A program made the position numbers and the translations under genes. The notes beneath the pieces were generated by a model. It saw only the letters and a list, made by a program, of their open reading frames with translations. It had not been told where the DNA came from and ran no database searches. Below, piece after piece: positions 6,706 through 13,001 of a stretch of 14,062 nt of DNA. Numbering within the stretch: position 1 is the stretch's first letter; the number at the start of each line of letters is the position of its first letter. The DNA comes from Yimella sp. (GTDB lineage: Bacteria; Actinomycetota; Actinomycetes; Actinomycetales; Dermatophilaceae), in contig JASLFY010000179.1 of the NCBI GenBank assembly GCA_030150425.1, positions 1 through 14,062 of the forward strand, in the 5' to 3' direction.

Positions 6706-6712
6706 GCAGGAC

Positions 6713-8008
6713 ATGACGACCCATCCCGCCCCGCAGCAGCCCGAGACCGTGTTCACGTACGGCGCACCGCAGTTGAAGTTCGGTGCGGGCGCCGCCACCG
6801 AGATCGGCGCGGACCTGCACGCCGCCGGCGCCCGCCGTGTCCTGCTGGTCACCGACGCGGGCGTCGCCGGCGCCGGGGTGTCCGACCGGGTCGCCGCCTC
6901 GATCCGCGACGCCGACGTGGAGGTCGTCGTCTTCGACGGCGCCCACGTCGAACCGACCGACACGTCATTGGCCGCGGCGGTCGCCTTCGGCCGGGAGCAC
7001 GGACCGTGGGACGCGTTCGTCGCCGTGGGTGGCGGGTCGAGCATCGACACCGCGAAGGCGATCAACCTGCTGACCTCGAACGACGGTTCGCTGATGGACT
7101 ACGTCAACGCCCCGGTCGGTGGCGGCCGCGCGCCGGTCAACCCGTTGCGCCCGCTCGTCGCGGTGCCGACCACGACCGGCACCGGCTCGGAGTCCACGAC
7201 GATCTGCGTGCTCGACGTCCTCGACCTGAAGGTGAAGACCGGCATCAGCCACGCCCGGCTGCGGCCGACGTCCGCGGTCATCGACCCGCTGGTGACCGTC
7301 TCCCAGCCGGCCGGGGTCACCGCCGCGGCCGGGATGGACATCCTGTGTCACGCGCTGGAGTCGTACACGGCGCGCCCGTACACCTCGTACGAGCGCAAGC
7401 AGCCGGGGGAGCGGGTTCCCTACTGCGGCGCGAACCCGATCGCCGACATGTGGTCCGAGCAGGCGATGCGGCTGCTCGCCGGCTCGTTCCGTACGGCCGT
7501 CGCCGACGGCGACGACCTGGAGGCCCGCGGTGGCATGGCGCTGGCGGCAACCTTCGCCGGCATGGGGTTCGGCAACGCCGGGGTGCACATCCCGCACGCC
7601 TGCGCGTACCCGATCGCCGGGCGGGTCAAGGACTTCCACCCCGACGGCTACCCGGCGGACGAGCCGATGGTGCCGCACGGCATGAGCGTCTCGCTGACCG
7701 CGCCGGCGGCCTTCCGGTTCACCTTCGGGACCAACCCGCAGCGGCACCTGCACGCCGCGCAGCTGCTGCTGGGCGATCGGCCGAGCCCGCAGGTCGCCGA
7801 CGTCGACCTGCTGCCGACCGTGCTCGCAGACCTGATGCGGGACATCGGGATCCCCAACGGGTGTGCGGCGGTCGGCTACGACGCGGCGGACGTTCCGGAC
7901 CTGGTCGCCGGGGCGATGCAGCAGCAGCGGTTGCTGGCGACGAGCCCCCGTCCGGTCGAGGAGTCGGACCTCGCGGGCATCTTCGAGCGGAGCATGTCGA
8001 TCTGGTGA
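6713..8008 (+). CDS. Iron-containing alcohol dehydrogenase, hydroxyacid-oxoacid transhydrogenase type
   Basis: The 431-residue product belongs to the iron-type (group III) alcohol dehydrogenases and looks most like hydroxyacid-oxoacid transhydrogenase (mammalian ADHFE1). That enzyme converts 4-hydroxybutyrate plus 2-oxoglutarate to succinate semialdehyde plus 2-hydroxyglutarate. Nucleotide-binding GGGSS lies at 106-110 (VAVGGGSSIDTAKA), and PTTTGTGSE at 152-160. Likely metal ligands are Asp209 and His213 (GMDILCHALESY), His295 (GVHIPHACAYP) and His322 (MVPHGMSV). The segments GANPIADMW, GFGNAGVHIPH and the EESDLAGIFERSM end resemble the ADHFE1 branch from memory. The ATG at 6713 is favoured over a GTG at 6683, which would place the -10 inside the gene. 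No obvious pathway partner lies nearby, so the substrate is inferred from family resemblance. Confidence 0.87.
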   Translation: MTTHPAPQQPETVFTYGAPQLKFGAGAATEIGADLHAAGARRVLLVTDAGVAGAGVSDRVAASIRDADVEVVVFDGAHVEPTDTSLAAAVAFGREHGPWDAFVAVGGGSSIDTAKAINLLTSNDGSLMDYVNAPVGGGRAPVNPLRPLVAVPTTTGTGSESTTICVLDVLDLKVKTGISHARLRPTSAVIDPLVTVSQPAGVTAAAGMDILCHALESYTARPYTSYERKQPGERVPYCGANPIADMWSEQAMRLLAGSFRTAVADGDDLEARGGMALAATFAGMGFGNAGVHIPHACAYPIAGRVKDFHPDGYPADEPMVPHGMSVSLTAPAAFRFTFGTNPQRHLHAAQLLLGDRPSPQVADVDLLPTVLADLMRDIGIPNGCAAVGYDAADVPDLVAGAMQQQRLLATSPRPVEESDLAGIFERSMSIW

Positions 8009-8053
8009 GTCGTCGGGGCATCGGGCATGTGACGGCCGTCTCATAGATTCGAT

Positions 8054-8083
8054 TTGGAATATTTCGATATCGAAATGTATTGT
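8054..8083 (+). promoter_or_regulatory. AT-rich promoter for the 29-codon ORF
   Basis: TTGGAA (8054-8059, 4/6 to TTGACA) and TATTGT (8078-8083, 4/6 to TATAAT) are separated by 18 bases. Bases 8041-8090 contain 16 G or C in 50, against about 70 percent around them. Transcription would begin near 8090, giving a leader of about 35 bases. Confidence 0.55.
8061..8076. promoter_or_regulatory. Perfect 16-bp palindromic operator candidate
   Basis: ATTTCGATATCGAAAT is an exact palindrome filling most of the spacer between the -35 and -10 elements. An additional direct half-site TTCGAT lies at 8048-8053, 15 bases before the same half-site at 8063-8068. This arrangement is typical of a dimeric repressor operator. 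The regulator is not encoded nearby and I do not assign a family. Confidence 0.6.
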
Positions 8084-8125
8084 TACTGGCGTACCGCACA
8101 GAACGAAGCCCCCGAGGAGGCACAG

Positions 8126-8215
8126 ATGACCGGCATCATGTTCAGCCAGGCCGCCGTCCGCGCCGCCGACGCGTACCGCACCGAGAAGGCGCGCCGTCGT
8201 TGGCGTCACCGCTGA
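8126..8215 (+). CDS. Arg-rich 29-residue microprotein (candidate)
   Basis: This short ORF begins with ATG at 8126 and has GAGGAGG (8114-8120) 5 bases upstream, one of the best ribosome binding sites in the window. The product begins MTGIMFSQAA and ends ARRRWRHR. It has a small amphipathic helix-like middle and a strongly basic C-terminus with 8 Arg, 1 Lys and 1 His. It has its own promoter with a palindromic operator and is followed after 21 bases by a terminator, so it forms an isolated transcription unit of about 180 bases. I recognise no family. It is not a leader peptide for a downstream gene, since the next gene is convergent. Alternatives are a small RNA with incidental or dual coding function. 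Confidence 0.6.
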   Translation: MTGIMFSQAAVRAADAYRTEKARRRWRHR

Positions 8216-8236
8216 CGTCCTGCAGCAACGAAACAA

Positions 8237-8267
8237 AAGACCCTCACCGCATGGCGGCGAGGGTCTT
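8237..8267. terminator. Bidirectional rho-independent terminator
   Basis: AAGACCCTC (8237-8245) pairs with GAGGGTCTT (8259-8267). An inner CCGC/GCGG stem follows after one A-C mismatch, with loop ATG. The plus-strand side is followed by CTTCTTGT. The minus-strand side is followed by TTTGTTTCG, so it suits both the small plus-strand transcript and the convergent aminopeptidase gene. Confidence 0.85.
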
Positions 8268-8281
8268 CTTGTACTGGAACG

Positions 8282-9769
8282 TCAGTCGGCCGACTGGATC
8301 GTGCGGATCCACTCCTCGACGTCGGTGCTCGAGCGCGGCATCGCGGACGACAGGACGTCGCAGCCGTCCTCGGTGACCAGGACGTCGTCCTCGATCCGTA
8401 CGCCGATCCCGCGCAGCTCCGCCGGGATCAGTTCGTCGTCGGCCTTGAAGTAGAGGCCCGGCTCGACGGTCAGGATCATGCCCGGGCGCAGCTCGCCGTC
8501 CATGTAGTCCTCGCGGCGGGCGAGAGCGCAGTCGTGGACGTCGATGCCGAGGTGGTGGCTGGTGCCGTGGACCATCCAGCGGCGGTGGTACTGGCCCTTC
8601 TCCGCGTCGAGGGTGGCCTCCACGTCGACGCCCTCGGGCAGCAGGCCCCACTCGTGCAGGTGCTCGGCGATGACCCGGATCGTAGCGGCGTGGACGTCGC
8701 TGAACTTGTTGCCCGGCTTCACCGCGGCGATGCCGGCCTCCTGGGCGGCGTGGACCGCGTCGTAGACCTTGCGCTGCGCGTCGGAGAAGGTGCCGTTGAC
8801 CGGGAGCGTACGGGTGATGTCGGCGGTGTAGAGCGAGTCGACTTCGACGCCGGCGTCGAGCAGCAGCAGGTCGCCGTCCTTCACCTCACCGGTGTTCTTG
8901 ATCCAGTGCAGGGTGTTGGCGTGGTCGCCGGAGGCGCAGATCGAGTCGTAACCGACCCCGTTGCCGGCGTGGCGGGCGACGAGTCCGAAGACTCCCTCGA
9001 CCCAGCGCTCGCCACGGCCGCGACGGACCGCCTCGGGAAGGTCGGCGATGACGGCCTCGAAGCCGTCCTTGGTGGCGTCGACGGCGTCGCGCATCTGCTC
9101 GATCTCCCAGGCGTCCTTGGTCAGGCGCATGGTCGACAGTTCGGTGCCGAGCTGGTCGTCGAGCTCGTGGCTCTCGGTCTCCACGCCGGCCTCGGCGCGG
9201 ACGGTGTCGACCAGCTGGGTCGTCTCGCGGTCCGCGTCGCGGACCACGGCCAGGCGTACCGAGCCGGCGTCCTTGGCGAGGGCGTCCTTCAGTTCGTCGA
9301 TGTGGCGGGCGGTCAGGCCCAGCTCGGCCTCCATGTCGGCCAGCGTCGGACGGGCGCCGACCCAGAACTCGCCGTAGCGCGAGTCGCCGAAGAACTCCTC
9401 GGTGTCGCGGCCGGCCAGCGGGCGGAAGTAGAGGACCGCCTCGTGGCCGTCGTCGGTGGGTTCGAGCACCAGCACCGCGTCGGGCTCGCGGTCGCTGCCC
9501 AGACCGGTGAGGTGGGCGAACGCGGAGTGCGGGCGGAAGACGTAGTCGCAGTCGTTGCTGCGGATCTTCAGGCCACCGGCCGGAACGACCAGGCGGTCGC
9601 CGCGAAACTTCTCGCTGATCGCGTCGCGGCGCTCCTTGGCGTACGGCGCGACCTCGGCCTGCGCCGGCGGCGTCGTGTCGCGATCGGCCCAGCCGGAGGC
9701 GACGAAGTCGCGGAAGGCCTGGCTGGTCGGACGGCTGCGGTGTTCGGGCTTGCGCTGTTCTTCACTCAC
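8282..9769 (-). CDS. pepP: Xaa-Pro aminopeptidase (aminopeptidase P, M24B)
   Basis: This 495-residue cytoplasmic metallopeptidase removes N-terminal residues that precede proline. The N-terminal domain (residues about 44-185; AMP_N type, DYVFRPHSAFAHLTGLGSDREPDAVL) is followed by the pita-bread catalytic domain (about 220-480). Metal ligands are Asp305 (LLLLDAGVE), Asp317 (TADITRT), His405 (HGTSHHLGIDVHD), Glu436 (TVEPGLYF) and Glu460 (VRIEDDVLVT). All five are present, so it should be active. The start is GTG at 9769 with only a weak GGA upstream. No promoter-like TANNNT precedes it, and the lipoprotein gene ends 27 bases upstream on the same strand, so co-transcription is likely. The terminator at 8237-8267 follows its stop. 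Confidence 0.92.
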   Translation of the reverse strand: MSEEQRKPEHRSRPTSQAFRDFVASGWADRDTTPPAQAEVAPYAKERRDAISEKFRGDRLVVPAGGLKIRSNDCDYVFRPHSAFAHLTGLGSDREPDAVLVLEPTDDGHEAVLYFRPLAGRDTEEFFGDSRYGEFWVGARPTLADMEAELGLTARHIDELKDALAKDAGSVRLAVVRDADRETTQLVDTVRAEAGVETESHELDDQLGTELSTMRLTKDAWEIEQMRDAVDATKDGFEAVIADLPEAVRRGRGERWVEGVFGLVARHAGNGVGYDSICASGDHANTLHWIKNTGEVKDGDLLLLDAGVEVDSLYTADITRTLPVNGTFSDAQRKVYDAVHAAQEAGIAAVKPGNKFSDVHAATIRVIAEHLHEWGLLPEGVDVEATLDAEKGQYHRRWMVHGTSHHLGIDVHDCALARREDYMDGELRPGMILTVEPGLYFKADDELIPAELRGIGVRIEDDVLVTEDGCDVLSSAMPRSSTDVEEWIRTIQSAD

Positions 9770-9796
9770 CCGTCCATCGTCGCACGCCGCCGGACG

Positions 9797-10399
9797 TCAG
9801 GGAGTCCAGGCCCAGGTGCCGAAGACCGAGTTCTGCGCGGCCTCGGCCGCGTCGCGGCCGGGAACCGCGGAGCTCAACGTCGTGACGTAGACGTAGTCGG
9901 AGTGGATCACGAAGAACTGCGTCTGGACGACGTCCTTCGCTTGGACCTTGCGCTCGATCGCGTAGCCCATCGCGGGCTCACCGCCGATCGTCCGGTCGGC
10001 GACCGGGGTGACCTTCGCGCCGGTCTGTCGCAGCTGCGTCATCGCCTCGGTGGTGAGGGAGTCCAGGGTGGCGTCCTTGACCAGCGCGTTCCGGGTGATG
10101 TTGAAGGTCGTGTAGACCTCGCCGGTCGCGGTGGGGGACTGCAGGCTCAGCACGGTCGACCCGTTCGGCGCACTCGCGGTGGTCCATCCGCTCGGCGGCA
10201 CGATCGCCAGCGACTTGCTCTTGTCGGCGGTGCTGCCGACGGACACGGAGGTCGACGGGGAGGGCTCGGCGGTCGAGCTCGGGGTGATCGCCGAAGGCGT
10301 GCTGCTCGGGGTCGGCGACACCGGCGAGGTCGAGGCACATCCGCCGAGTACGAGGGTCGTGGTGAGCAGCAGAAAACCCCGGGTACGACGTGCACGCAT
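9797..10399 (-). CDS. Lipoprotein of unknown function
   Basis: The 200-residue product starts at the ATG at 10399 (MRARRTRG), giving a classic lipoprotein signal peptide. It has basic residues, a hydrophobic core (FLLLTTTLVL) and lipobox LGGC with Cys21 as the lipidated residue. Residues 22-60 are a Ser/Thr/Pro-rich linker typical of surface-anchored actinobacterial proteins. The rest (LAIVPPSGWTTASAP, TFNITRNALVKDATLDSLTTEAM, RTIGGEPAMGYAIE, QTQFFVIHSDYVYVTTLSSA) looks like the PsbP/DcrB or LpqN-like fold, a tentative assignment. An ORF extension upstream to 10459 is possible but would bury the signal peptide. TAGCCT lies 7 bases before the start. It sits 10 bases after the membrane-protein gene and 27 before pepP. 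Confidence 0.82.
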   Translation of the reverse strand: MRARRTRGFLLLTTTLVLGGCASTSPVSPTPSSTPSAITPSSTAEPSPSTSVSVGSTADKSKSLAIVPPSGWTTASAPNGSTVLSLQSPTATGEVYTTFNITRNALVKDATLDSLTTEAMTQLRQTGAKVTPVADRTIGGEPAMGYAIERKVQAKDVVQTQFFVIHSDYVYVTTLSSAVPGRDAAEAAQNSVFGTWAWTP

Positions 10400-10406
10400 G
10401 GCCGAC

Positions 10407-10412
10407 AGGCTA
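10407..10412 (-). promoter_or_regulatory. -10 hexamer of the lipoprotein gene overlapping a stop codon
   Basis: TAGCCT on the minus strand ends 7 bases before the ATG at 10399. Its first three bases are the TAG stop of the upstream membrane-protein gene. Confidence 0.45.
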
Positions 10413-10892
10413 ATGCGCGGGCTCGGTCTCCTGCGGCACCGACTGGCCGAAGTGGGCATTGTTGTCGGGATGCCAGAGCAGCGCGGTGGTGGCGACGGCG
10501 ACCGCCAGGGTCAGCAGGTTGAGGGCACCGGTCAGCAGCGTCGGGTGGCTGCGGGTCAGGAAGCTCCAGCTCTGCAGCACGCACAACAGGGTGAGCACGA
10601 TCGCGGTGATCCGACCCCACCACAGGCCGCGCCGGTTGACCCATGCCATGAGGGCCCAGACCACCGCGGCCACCAGAGCCGTCGCGACCAACACGGTGAT
10701 GCTGGTCGACGCGCTCTGCGCCACCTGGTCGGCCGTCATCCGGTCGGCACCGGGCCGGCTGTGGCTGCGGGCGATCTCGGAGCGTACGTGGTCCTCGGAC
10801 AGCCAGGCGGCCACCGCGGAGAGCAGGGACAGGGCGCAGCCCACCAGCATCAGCAGCACGGCGTAACGCGCAGGGCGCGGTAGGTCAGCCAC
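10410..10892 (-). CDS. Four-helix membrane protein of unknown function
   Basis: The 160-residue product has four predicted membrane helices: about residues 9-31 (YAVLLMLVGCALSLLSAVAAWL), 65-85, 94-112 and 120-140. A 33-residue, charged extracytoplasmic loop lies between the first two. The C-terminal helix ends LLWHPDNNAHFG, resembling the LLWxPxxNxYF ending common in small actinobacterial membrane proteins. The start is GTG at 10892. GAGGAA (minus strand, plus coordinates 10901-10906) sits 8 bases upstream, so unlike the genes around it this one has a leader and a ribosome binding site. A TAGGCT at 10939-10944 could be its -10. It is first in the likely operon with the lipoprotein and pepP. 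No function can be assigned. Confidence 0.8.
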   Translation of the reverse strand: MADLPRPARYAVLLMLVGCALSLLSAVAAWLSEDHVRSEIARSHSRPGADRMTADQVAQSASTSITVLVATALVAAVVWALMAWVNRRGLWWGRITAIVLTLLCVLQSWSFLTRSHPTLLTGALNLLTLAVAVATTALLWHPDNNAHFGQSVPQETEPAH

Positions 10893-10938
10893 GGATCAAG
10901 TTCCTCGATGTCGGCGTTCGTCGGACAGCTCGCAGGGC

Positions 10939-10944
10939 AGCCTA
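10939..10944 (-). promoter_or_regulatory. Possible -10 for the membrane-protein operon
   Basis: TAGGCT on the minus strand would start transcription near 10931 and give a leader of about 38 bases containing the GAGGAA ribosome binding site. No clear -35 is visible. Confidence 0.35.
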
Positions 10945-10982
10945 CGGGGTGACACCGACCACGACCTCCGTACGGGCGGATC

Positions 10983-10988
10983 TAGGCT
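10983..10988 (+). promoter_or_regulatory. -10 hexamer of a probable leaderless PHP gene
   Basis: TAGGCT ends 6 bases before the ATG at 10995. No ribosome binding site precedes the start apart from a CGGA next to it. Confidence 0.5.
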
Positions 10989-10994
10989 CCGGAC

Positions 10995-11828
10995 ATGCGC
11001 ATCGATCTGCACACCCACTCGCGTGTCTCGGACGGAACCCAGGCGCCCGCGGAAGTGATCGCCTCGGCGGTCGCCGCCGGACTCGACGTCGTCGCCCTCA
11101 CCGACCACGACACGACCGCGGGCTGGGACGAGGCGGCAGCGGCCGCGTCCGCGCACGGCATCCGGTTCGTGCCCGGCATCGAGATCTCCTGCGAGAGCAA
11201 CCACCAGAGCCTGCACCTGCTCGGCTACTTCATCGACCCGGCCGACCCGGACCTGACCGCGGAGCTGGACAAGGCCCGCGAGTCGCGCGAGACCCGCGCG
11301 CAGCGGATGGTCGACCTGCTCGAGCCCGACACCGGGCTGACCTGGGCCGAGGTCGAGCGGCAGGTCGTCGCGGGCGCGACCATCGGCCGGCCGCACATCG
11401 CGGACGCCCTGGTCGCCCGCGGGGTCGTCGCCGACCGCGCCCAGGCGTTCGAGCGCTTCCTCGGGTCCGGCAGCCGCTACCACGTCGGCCACTACGCCGT
11501 GGATCCCGTACGCGGTGTCGAGCTCGTGCTGGGCGCCGGGGGAGTGCCGGTGCTGGCCCACCCGTTCGCCCACGTGACCGGTCGCGTCGTCCCGGACGCG
11601 ACCGTCGAGGCGATGGCCCGCGCCGGCCTCGTCGGCATCGAGGTCGACCACCGCGACCAGGACGAGGCGGCACGCGCGAAGGCGCGCGAGGTGGCGCAGC
11701 GGCACGACCTGGTGATGACCGGCAGCAGCGATTACCACGGTGCCGGCAAGCCGAACCGGCTGGGCGAGAACACGACGTCGGTGGCGGCGTACGAACGGAT
11801 CCGGGCCGCGGCCCGGCGGGCGTGGTGA
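10995..11828 (+). CDS. PHP-domain phosphoesterase (YciV/RNase AM-like)
   Basis: The 277-residue protein is a stand-alone PHP-family metal-dependent phosphoesterase. Family members hydrolyse 3',5'-nucleoside bisphosphates or trim RNA 5' ends. Metal-binding motifs are in order: DLHTHS (His6, His8), DGT (Asp13), TDHD (36-39), PGIE (Glu63), HLLGY (His74), GRPHIA (His134), AHPF (His189) and GSSDYHG (Asp246, His248). The insertion between residues 95 and 165 is the expected helical domain. All metal ligands appear present. Start ATG 10995 agrees with MRIDLHTHS at the family's usual N-terminus and with the TAGGCT element 6 bases upstream. A strong hairpin follows its stop. It converges with the GAF-LuxR gene. 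Exact substrate cannot be read from sequence. Confidence 0.88.
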   Translation: MRIDLHTHSRVSDGTQAPAEVIASAVAAGLDVVALTDHDTTAGWDEAAAAASAHGIRFVPGIEISCESNHQSLHLLGYFIDPADPDLTAELDKARESRETRAQRMVDLLEPDTGLTWAEVERQVVAGATIGRPHIADALVARGVVADRAQAFERFLGSGSRYHVGHYAVDPVRGVELVLGAGGVPVLAHPFAHVTGRVVPDATVEAMARAGLVGIEVDHRDQDEAARAKAREVAQRHDLVMTGSSDYHGAGKPNRLGENTTSVAAYERIRAAARRAW

Positions 11829-11843
11829 ACCGGCCCTGAAAAC

Positions 11844-11882
11844 GGTGATAGCCAGCATCCCCCCTGCATGCTGGCTACCACC
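11844..11882 (+). terminator. Strong hairpin after the PHP gene
   Basis: TAGCCAGCAT (11849-11858) pairs with ATGCTGGCTA (11868-11877) around a C-rich 9-base loop. Beyond one A-C mismatch, GGTG pairs with CACC, giving 14 pairs in all. No long T-run follows. It is the likely PHP transcript end. Confidence 0.65.
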
Positions 11883-11921
11883 TTCACCGAGTCCCCTCAC
11901 CCGGTACCTAGATCATTCCTC

Positions 11922-11947
11922 GGACCCCTGGGGTCCCGCTATGGGAC
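11922..11947. repeat. Overlapping inverted repeats in the convergent gap
   Basis: GGACCCC-T-GGGGTCC (11922-11936) is a perfect inverted repeat. GTCCC (11933-11937) can instead pair with GGGAC (11943-11947) around GCTAT, so the two stems are mutually exclusive. Together with the next palindrome, the motif GGACCC/GGGTCC occurs four times in 63 bases. Confidence 0.6.
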
Positions 11948-11965
11948 TTGGGCCGATTCACGCGC

Positions 11966-11989
11966 AGGGAGGGTCCTAGGACCCTCCCT
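11966..11989. repeat. Perfect 24-bp palindrome over the LuxR-type gene stop codon
   Basis: AGGGAGGGTCCT (11966-11977) is followed directly by its exact reverse complement (11978-11989). The TAG stop of the regulator gene (11976-11978, minus strand) lies at the centre. It can fold as a 10-bp stem with loop CTAG, acting as a terminator, or serve as a protein-binding site in DNA. Confidence 0.8.
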
Positions 11990-12997
11990 CTCGCGATCGT
12001 GGTGGATCGGCCAGGATGTCCGCGAGCGCGAACACGATGCCGGATCGCTGGCTGACTCCGAGCTTGCGCAGGATGTTGCCGACGTGGGTCTTCACGGTCT
12101 TCAACGAGATGTGCAGGGTCTGCGCGATCTCGGTGTTGGTGAGATTGTCGGACGCGATCAACGACGCGATCTCCAGTTCGCGCGCGGTCAGGGACGTCGC
12201 GACGTCGGCCGACCACCCGTGGTCGGTGGTCTCGTCCGGGCGGGCCAGCATCCACTCCGCGATGTCGGTCTGCACGTTCTCGAGGATCGACTTCAGCGCG
12301 GACGCCGCCCGCGTCATCGACTCGTTGCCGACCTGTTCCGCGGTCGCGATGATCTCGTTGCTGCGCTGGGTCGCCTGCTCCAACTGGTGGTTGATCAGGC
12401 TGAACCGCTCACCGTGGTCGATCGCCTCCGCGCTGTTCAACTCCGGGTGTGCGGCGTAGACCCCCGACTTGATCCCGATGTGTCGGTCGCGGGCGGTCGA
12501 GAGCATCAGCGCCTCGCCCAGCCACTCGGCCGCGCGCACCGCCTCCGCGTCGTACGTCCCCGGGGTGAGGCTCTGGATGCTCATCAGCCCACTCGGGTCC
12601 CCGGTCTCCGGGTCCTTCAACGGCACGATGATCGCGTCCATCGACCGCTCGTCGCAGTTGCCGAACGGGATGGTGCGCGACATCAGGGCGCCGTTGTCCT
12701 GCGACCAGGTGTACGTCTTCCCGCTGGAGCGGATCCAGTGCGACAGGCCGCCGGGGCCGTACCGGCTGATGTCCGGCTGCATGTAGACGTCGTGGTCGTA
12801 GATGTACGGGATCACGACCGTGTCGTTGCCCAGGAAGAACCCGATGTAGAAGCTGTCGACGGTCGTGATGTTCGACATCGTCATCCGCAGGATGGCGTAG
12901 CGGCGTCGCCGCATCGACGGGTCCGTCGTGCGCAGCCGGTGATCGGCCAGGCGCAGATGCGTCACGACCCGATCGGAGAACGGCTGCGCGGGCTGGC

Positions 12998-13001
<4 letters not shown>
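11976..13001 (-). CDS. GAF-domain LuxR-type transcriptional regulator
   Basis: The 341-residue product has a GAF-like sensor region at about residues 15-165 (YIGFFLGNDTVVIPYIYDHD, GLSHWIRSSGKTYTW, DAIIVPLKDPETGDPSGLMSIQS). A long helical linker spans about 196-255, and a LuxR/FixJ helix-turn-helix 270-325 (LTARELEIASLIASDNLTNTEIAQTLHISLKTVKTHVGNILRKLGV). There is no receiver domain, so it is a one-component regulator sensing an unknown ligand through GAF. The ATG at 13001 overlaps the helicase stop (ATGA), so the 159-codon upstream extension of the open frame, which lies in helicase coding sequence, is spurious. The C-terminus ends in the palindrome. Being coupled to an RNA helicase is unusual; target genes are unknown. 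Confidence 0.85.

Noticed and set aside
8031..8040. Palindrome GACGGCCGTC after the dehydrogenase as its terminator
   Set aside because: A 10-bp self-complementary GC site leaves at most a very short stem, and no T-run follows; common by chance in high-GC DNA.
6965..8236. Minus-strand open frame (423 codons) opposite the dehydrogenase
   Set aside because: Shadow of the dehydrogenase, Arg/Gly/Val-biased, and it would run through the small regulated transcription unit.
8534..10522. Plus-strand open frame (662 codons) opposite pepP and the lipoprotein
   Set aside because: Antisense shadow without domains; all pepP metal ligands lie on the minus strand.
11943..11954. GGGACTTGGGCC as a DosR-like dormancy box
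   Set aside because: It resembles the half-sites but spacing is shorter than the known 18-20 bp box and it lies between gene ends, not in a promoter.
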